From: Pectobacterium aroidearum | GTDB taxonomy: Bacteria; Pseudomonadota; Gammaproteobacteria; Enterobacterales; Enterobacteriaceae | Length of the DNA: 64,000 nucleotides | Reading direction: 5' to 3' | Assembly: GCF_041228105.1 (NCBI RefSeq) | Contig: NZ_CP166097.1 | Location: 248,001-312,000, forward strand | Part shown: positions 60,030 to 64,000 of the stretch, piece after piece | Position numbering within the stretch: the stretch's first letter is position 1 | Layout: the number at the start of each line of letters is the position of its first letter | Translations under genes and position numbers: made by a program | Notes under the pieces: generated by a model | What the model was told of the DNA's origin: nothing | Seen by the model: only the letters and a program-made list of their open reading frames with translations | Database searches by the model: none

Positions 60030-62192
60030 ATGGACGTTTCTGATCTGCTCGATGGCCTCAACGACAAACAGCGTGACGCGGTAGCCGCGCCGCGCAGCAA
60101 TTTATTGGTGCTGGCGGGGGCAGGCAGCGGCAAAACGCGGGTACTGGTTCATCGTATTGCCTGGCTCTTGTCCGTGGAAAACTGTTCGCCGTACTCCATC
60201 ATGGCGGTGACGTTTACCAACAAAGCGGCGGCGGAGATGCGCCATCGTATCGATCACCTGATCGGCACCAGTCAGGGCGGTATGTGGATTGGCACTTTTC
60301 ACGGGCTGGCACACCGTCTGCTGCGTGCGCACCATATGGATGCCAATCTGCCGCAGGATTTCCAGATTCTGGACAGCGAAGATCAACTGCGTCTGCTGAA
60401 GCGTCTGATTCGGGCGCTGAATCTGGACGAGAAACAGTGGCCGCCGCGTCAGGCGATGTGGTTCATCAACGGGAAGAAAGATGAGGGGCTGCGCCCGCAG
60501 CACATTGAAAGCTACGGCAACCCTATCGAGCAAACGTGGCAGCGCGTGTATCAGGCCTATCAGGAAGCGTGCGATCGTGCCGGGCTGGTGGATTTTGCCG
60601 AATTGCTGCTGCGTGCGCACGAACTGTGGTTGAACAAGCCGCATGTGCTGAACCACTATCGCGAACGTTTCACCAATATTCTGGTGGACGAATTTCAGGA
60701 TACCAACCGCATTCAGTACGCCTGGATCCGTATGTTGGCGGGCGACAGCGCCAAAGTGATGATCGTCGGGGATGACGATCAGTCGATTTACGGCTGGCGC
60801 GGCGCGCAGGTCGAGAATATTCAGCTGTTCCTAAAAGATTTTGCCGGCGCAGAAACGATCCGTCTGGAGCAGAACTACCGCTCGACCAGCAACATCCTGA
60901 AAGCGGCGAATGCGCTGATCGCGCATAACGGCGGGCGACTCGGAAAAAACCTGTGGACCGATGGCGTAGAGGGCGAGCCTATCTCGCTGTATTGCGCGTT
61001 CAACGAATTGGATGAAGCGCGCTACGTCGTCAACCGGATTAAAACCTGGCAGGAAAATGGCGGTGCGCTGAAAGATAACGCCATTCTGTATCGGAGCAAC
61101 GCCCAGTCGCGCGTGCTGGAAGAGGCGCTGTTGCAGCAGAGTATGCCGTACCGCATTTACGGCGGCATGCGCTTCTTTGAGCGTCAGGAAATTAAAGACG
61201 CGCTGTCTTATCTGCGCCTCATCGCCAATCGTAACGACGATGCGGCGTTCGAGCGCGTGGTGAATACGCCGACGCGCGGAATCGGCGATCGCACATTGGA
61301 TGTCGTGCGTCAGACGTCGCGCGATCGTCAGTTGACGCTGTGGCAAGCCACGCGGGCGCTGTTGCAGGAGAAAGTGCTGGCGGGACGCGCGGCGGCATCG
61401 CTACAGCGCTTTATTGAATTGATCGATGCGCTGGCCTATGAAACGTCGGAACTGCCGCTGCATGTGCAAACCGACCGGGTCATTAAAGATTCCGGCCTGT
61501 GGAGCATGTACGAACAGGAAAAAGGCGAAAAAGGGCAGGCGCGGGTAGAAAACCTCGAGGAACTGGTGACGGCGACGCGCCAGTTCAGCTATCAGGAAGA
61601 AGATCAGGATCTGATGCCGCTTCAGGCTTTCCTGTCGCATGCCGCGCTGGAAGCGGGGGAAGGTCAGGCGGATGCCAATCAGGATGCGGTACAGCTCATG
61701 ACGCTGCACTCGGCGAAAGGGCTGGAGTTCCCGCAGGTGTTTATCGTCGGCATGGAAGAAGGCATGTTCCCCAGCCAGATGTCGCTGGATGAAGGTGGGC
61801 GTCTGGAAGAAGAGCGTCGTCTGGCCTATGTCGGCGTGACGCGTGCGATGGAAAAGCTGACGATAACCTACGCCGAATCCCGCCGTTTATACGGCAAAGA
61901 AGCTTATCACCGACCGTCACGATTCGTCGGTGAACTGCCTGAAGAGTGTGTTGAAGAAGTGCGGTTACGCGCCAGCGTCTCCCGTCCGGTCAATCACCAG
62001 CGTCTTGGCACACCGATCACGCAAAATGACAGCGGCTATAAATTGGGGCAGCGGGTTCGCCATGCAAAATTTGGTGAAGGCACGATCGTGAATCTGGAAG
62101 GCAGCGGCGATCACGCTCGGCTTCAGGTCGCGTTTCAAGGACAGGGCATTAAATGGCTGGTTGCCGCCTATGCCCGGCTGGAAACGGTGTGA
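60030..62192 (+). CDS. uvrD: DNA helicase II UvrD
   Basis: 3'-5' superfamily 1A helicase of nucleotide excision and mismatch repair. 720 residues as in E. coli. Motifs: [81 protein letters not shown]. The C-terminal Tudor-like domain YKLGQRVRHAKFGEGTIVNLEG, absent from Rep, identifies UvrD. Expression should be raised by DNA damage through the LexA box upstream. Confidence 0.98.
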   Translation: MDVSDLLDGLNDKQRDAVAAPRSNLLVLAGAGSGKTRVLVHRIAWLLSVENCSPYSIMAVTFTNKAAAEMRHRIDHLIGTSQGGMWIGTFHGLAHRLLRAHHMDANLPQDFQILDSEDQLRLLKRLIRALNLDEKQWPPRQAMWFINGKKDEGLRPQHIESYGNPIEQTWQRVYQAYQEACDRAGLVDFAELLLRAHELWLNKPHVLNHYRERFTNILVDEFQDTNRIQYAWIRMLAGDSAKVMIVGDDDQSIYGWRGAQVENIQLFLKDFAGAETIRLEQNYRSTSNILKAANALIAHNGGRLGKNLWTDGVEGEPISLYCAFNELDEARYVVNRIKTWQENGGALKDNAILYRSNAQSRVLEEALLQQSMPYRIYGGMRFFERQEIKDALSYLRLIANRNDDAAFERVVNTPTRGIGDRTLDVVRQTSRDRQLTLWQATRALLQEKVLAGRAAASLQRFIELIDALAYETSELPLHVQTDRVIKDSGLWSMYEQEKGEKGQARVENLEELVTATRQFSYQEEDQDLMPLQAFLSHAALEAGEGQADANQDAVQLMTLHSAKGLEFPQVFIVGMEEGMFPSQMSLDEGGRLEEERRLAYVGVTRAMEKLTITYAESRRLYGKEAYHRPSRFVGELPEECVEEVRLRASVSRPVNHQRLGTPITQNDSGYKLGQRVRHAKFGEGTIVNLEGSGDHARLQVAFQGQGIKWLVAAYARLETV

Positions 62193-62336
62193 TCGTCACG
62201 ATGTGGCTTGAAGTATGACGGGGTTATATAACTTATAAAAATCCTGTATTAACCTTTATCGTCATTTTCGACAATGCTAGGTGGCCTGCCGCGTATCCAT
62301 GGATGTGTGGTATCACAATAAAAAAGGAGCATGCCC

Positions 62337-63083
62337 ATGACGCTAGACCAGATTATTGCCGAGTTGCAGAAGAAAAAATGGGTCGATCTTACGCATACGA
62401 TTACGGAGTCGATTCCTATTTTTGGCGCGTTTGAAGGCGTGTTGCAGCGTAAGACCTTATTCAACGTTGAAGATCATGGCTTTTATGCGCAGGCCGTGAC
62501 GTTTGCGACACAAACGGGGACGCATATTGACGCGCCGGGGCATTTTGTCGCGGGTAAACGTTATCTGGATCGCATTGATAATAAAGAGCTGTTGCTGCCG
62601 CTGGTGGTGCTCCACAAACAAGACGCCGTTGCGAACGATCACGATTACCGCCTGTCGGTTGATGACATTCTGGTGTTTGAACGTGAACACGGGGAAATCC
62701 CGTCAGGCAGCTTTGTCGCGTTTGCCAGCGGCTGGAGCACGCGCTGGCCTGATATTGACGCCTTCGCCAATAAAGATGAGCAGGGTAACAGCCATACGCC
62801 GGGCTGGTCGCTCGAGGCGCTGACCTTCCTGTTTGAAGAGCGCGGTATTAGCGCGGTTGGGCATGAAACGCTGGATACCGATTCCGCCGTTGATTTCCGT
62901 CGCAACAACGGGTTGATTGGCGAGTTCTTCGTGCTGAATCAGAATGCCTGGCAGGTTGAGGTGCTGAACAATTTGCATCAGCTGCCGCCTACCGGCGCTT
63001 ATATCCACGTCAGCTACCCTAATTTCGCCGGTGCGCCCGGCTTCCCCGTCCGTGCCATCGCCTACCTGCCGGACAATGCCTAA
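62337..63083 (+). CDS. Cyclase family protein (kynurenine formamidase-like hydrolase)
   Basis: 248 residues with the metal-binding HxGTHxDxPxH-type motif as QTGTHIDAPGHF (about 58-69) and WVDLTHTITESIPIFG at the start, characteristic of the cyclase/KynB family. Members hydrolyse N-formyl or cyclic amide bonds or isatin; the substrate here is unknown. ATG 62337 lies seven bases after AAGGAG; ATG 62331 is only one base from it. It stands alone between uvrD and corA, where E. coli has other genes. Confidence 0.85.
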   Translation: MTLDQIIAELQKKKWVDLTHTITESIPIFGAFEGVLQRKTLFNVEDHGFYAQAVTFATQTGTHIDAPGHFVAGKRYLDRIDNKELLLPLVVLHKQDAVANDHDYRLSVDDILVFEREHGEIPSGSFVAFASGWSTRWPDIDAFANKDEQGNSHTPGWSLEALTFLFEERGISAVGHETLDTDSAVDFRRNNGLIGEFFVLNQNAWQVEVLNNLHQLPPTGAYIHVSYPNFAGAPGFPVRAIAYLPDNA

Positions 63084-63493
63084 TCGATAAACGCGGTTCC
63101 TTTTTGCTTTAAGGGACTGCGTTTCTTACCGATTGCAGCGCCGAATTTATTGGAAAATCTCATTCGTTTGGTCAATATTTTACAGCGTGTTTCAGCCGAG
63201 GTTTTAAAGTTGAAGTCTTTTTCATCTCGGCGTAACATGCGCGCATCATTATTCTCGGAGGACTAACGCCTTGGACACACCCAGTCGATACTGGCTCACT
63301 AACCTGTTCATTAGGTACAACTTCTAAGGCTATCTTCCTCTGCTGATAGCCTTCGTGGTTGTCAGCGACGCTGTTTTTGTCGCTACGAGTCAGATCCGTC
63401 GAACGGACTGAAACCTGCTGGTGACACCTCACCTTTGTTTCTGTGCTTCAATCGCGTTGTCCATCTCTGCTACTGAAAGGGGAGCTATGGCCC
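63084..63493 (+). promoter_or_regulatory. corA leader region
   Basis: 410 bases between the cyclase gene and corA. The 3' half holds a short ORF with its own ribosome site (63271-63327) followed by strong stem-loops: AAGGCTATC/GATAGCCTT (63326-63353), AGCGAC/GTCGCT (63364-63384) and CCGT/ACGG near 63395. A structured leader with a short ORF is known for Mg2+ transporter genes (mgtA, corA) of Salmonella, where it controls Rho-dependent termination. The same type of control is inferred here. I see nothing clear in the first 150 bases. Confidence 0.6.
63271..63327 (+). CDS. Candidate 18-residue leader peptide before corA
   Basis: TTG start seven bases after GGAGG-type sequence CGGAGGA, encoding (M)DTPSRYWLTNLFIRYNF. 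Its stop codon lies inside the left arm of the 9-bp hairpin at 63326-63353, so translation would affect folding of that hairpin. It is too short for usual gene finding. Function as a sensing leader is inferred. Confidence 0.5.
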   Translation: MDTPSRYWLTNLFIRYNF

Positions 63494-64000
63494 ATGCTGA
63501 GCGCATTTAAACTGGATAATTGCCGTTTATCTCGTCTGGAACTGGATGACTCCGATGATCTCACCACGTCAGTTTGGGTCGATTTGATCGAGCCGGAAGA
63601 CGATGAGCGTGAAAAAGTACAAAACGAACTGGGACAAAGTCTGGCAACCCGTCCAGAACTGGAAGATATCGAAGCGTCGGCACGTTTTTTTGAAGATGAA
63701 GATGGCTTGCATATTCACTCCTTTTTCTTTTTTGAAGATGCTGAGGATCACGCTGGTAACTCCACGGTGGCGTTTACCATCCGTGATGGCCGCCTGTACA
63801 CCCTGCGCGAGCGTGAATTGCCTGCGTTCCGCCTGTATCGCATGCGCGCCCGCAACCAAACGCTGGTGGACGGCAATGCTTATGAACTGTTGCTCGACCT
63901 CTTTGAGACGAAAATTGAGCAACTGGCGGACGAAATCGAGAACATCTACAGCGATCTGGAATCACTAAGCCGCATCATAATGGAAGGGCGGCAGGGTGAA
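63494..64000 (+). CDS. corA: Magnesium/cobalt channel CorA, 5' part
   Basis: Main constitutive Mg2+ channel of the inner membrane. 169 residues of the cytoplasmic N-terminal domain are in the window, nearly identical to E. coli from [35 protein letters not shown] on; the membrane part with GMN lies outside. The ATG is ten bases after AAAGGGGAG. Another ATG at 63487, nearer that site, opens a seven-codon frame (MAHAERI) overlapping the corA start in another frame. The gene runs off the window end. Confidence 0.97.
   Translation, partial: MLSAFKLDNCRLSRLELDDSDDLTTSVWVDLIEPEDDEREKVQNELGQSLATRPELEDIEASARFFEDEDGLHIHSFFFFEDAEDHAGNSTVAFTIRDGRLYTLRERELPAFRLYRMRARNQTLVDGNAYELLLDLFETKIEQLADEIENIYSDLESLSRIIMEGRQGE

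Overview
The window is a chromosomal segment of an enterobacterium, most probably a soft-rot species (Pectobacterium or a close relative). This is inferred from very high protein similarity to Escherichia coli housekeeping genes, E. coli-like gene order (ilvC ... ppiC-rep-gppA-rhlB-trxA-rho-wec cluster-thrP-argX/hisR/leuT/proM ... glmZ-hemYXDC-cyaA-cyaY-lptM-dapF-yigA-xerC-yigB-uvrD ... corA), and lineage-specific insertions between these blocks. No sequence search could be run; all names rest on recognising protein motifs and family sequences.

Layout. 1-8.6 kb: 3' part of ilvC, a Rossmann oxidoreductase with a divergent LysR regulator and a palindrome between them, then the proline utilisation pair putP/putA with three GTTGCA PutA operator motifs. 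8.7-16.1 kb: ppiC, rep, gppA, rhlB, trxA and rho with a long leader. 16.3-28.6 kb: the enterobacterial common antigen (ECA) cluster wecA-wzzE-wecB-wecC-rffG-wecD-wecE-wzxE-wecF-wzyE-wecG; rffH, present between rffG and wecD in E. coli, is absent. 28.8-31 kb: threonine permease thrP and four tRNA genes (Arg-CCG, His-GTG, Leu-CAG, Pro-TGG) behind one strong promoter and before one terminator.

31-47.3 kb is the accessory region. After a periplasmic histidine acid phosphatase come two convergent operon sets. The plus-strand operon (32.6-38.1 kb) encodes a fumarase/adenylosuccinate-lyase superfamily enzyme, a GNAT acetyltransferase, a polar amino acid ABC importer and an M20 deacylase. The minus-strand set (46.4-38.2 kb) encodes two MmgE/PrpD proteins, a TauE/SafE permease and an AapJQMP-type amino acid importer, with a divergent FCD-GntR regulator. 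A 12-bp palindrome (TTTGTATACAAA) lies before aapJ and a near copy before the MmgE/PrpD genes. The gene content resembles the Bacillus yxe operon for S-(2-succino)cysteine breakdown and the epimerase-plus-lyase pairing for iminodisuccinate. My main hypothesis is that this locus imports and cleaves fumarate adducts of cysteine or amino acids.

47.3-64 kb: the small RNA gene glmZ with a sigma-54 promoter and three GlrR-type sites, hemY-hemX-hemD-hemC, cyaA (TTG start, CRP site), an MFS transporter gene split by six copies of a heptanucleotide repeat (possible phase variation), cyaY, lptM-dapF-yigA-xerC-yigB, uvrD with a LexA box, a cyclase-family hydrolase, and corA (5' part) behind a structured leader with a short leader ORF.
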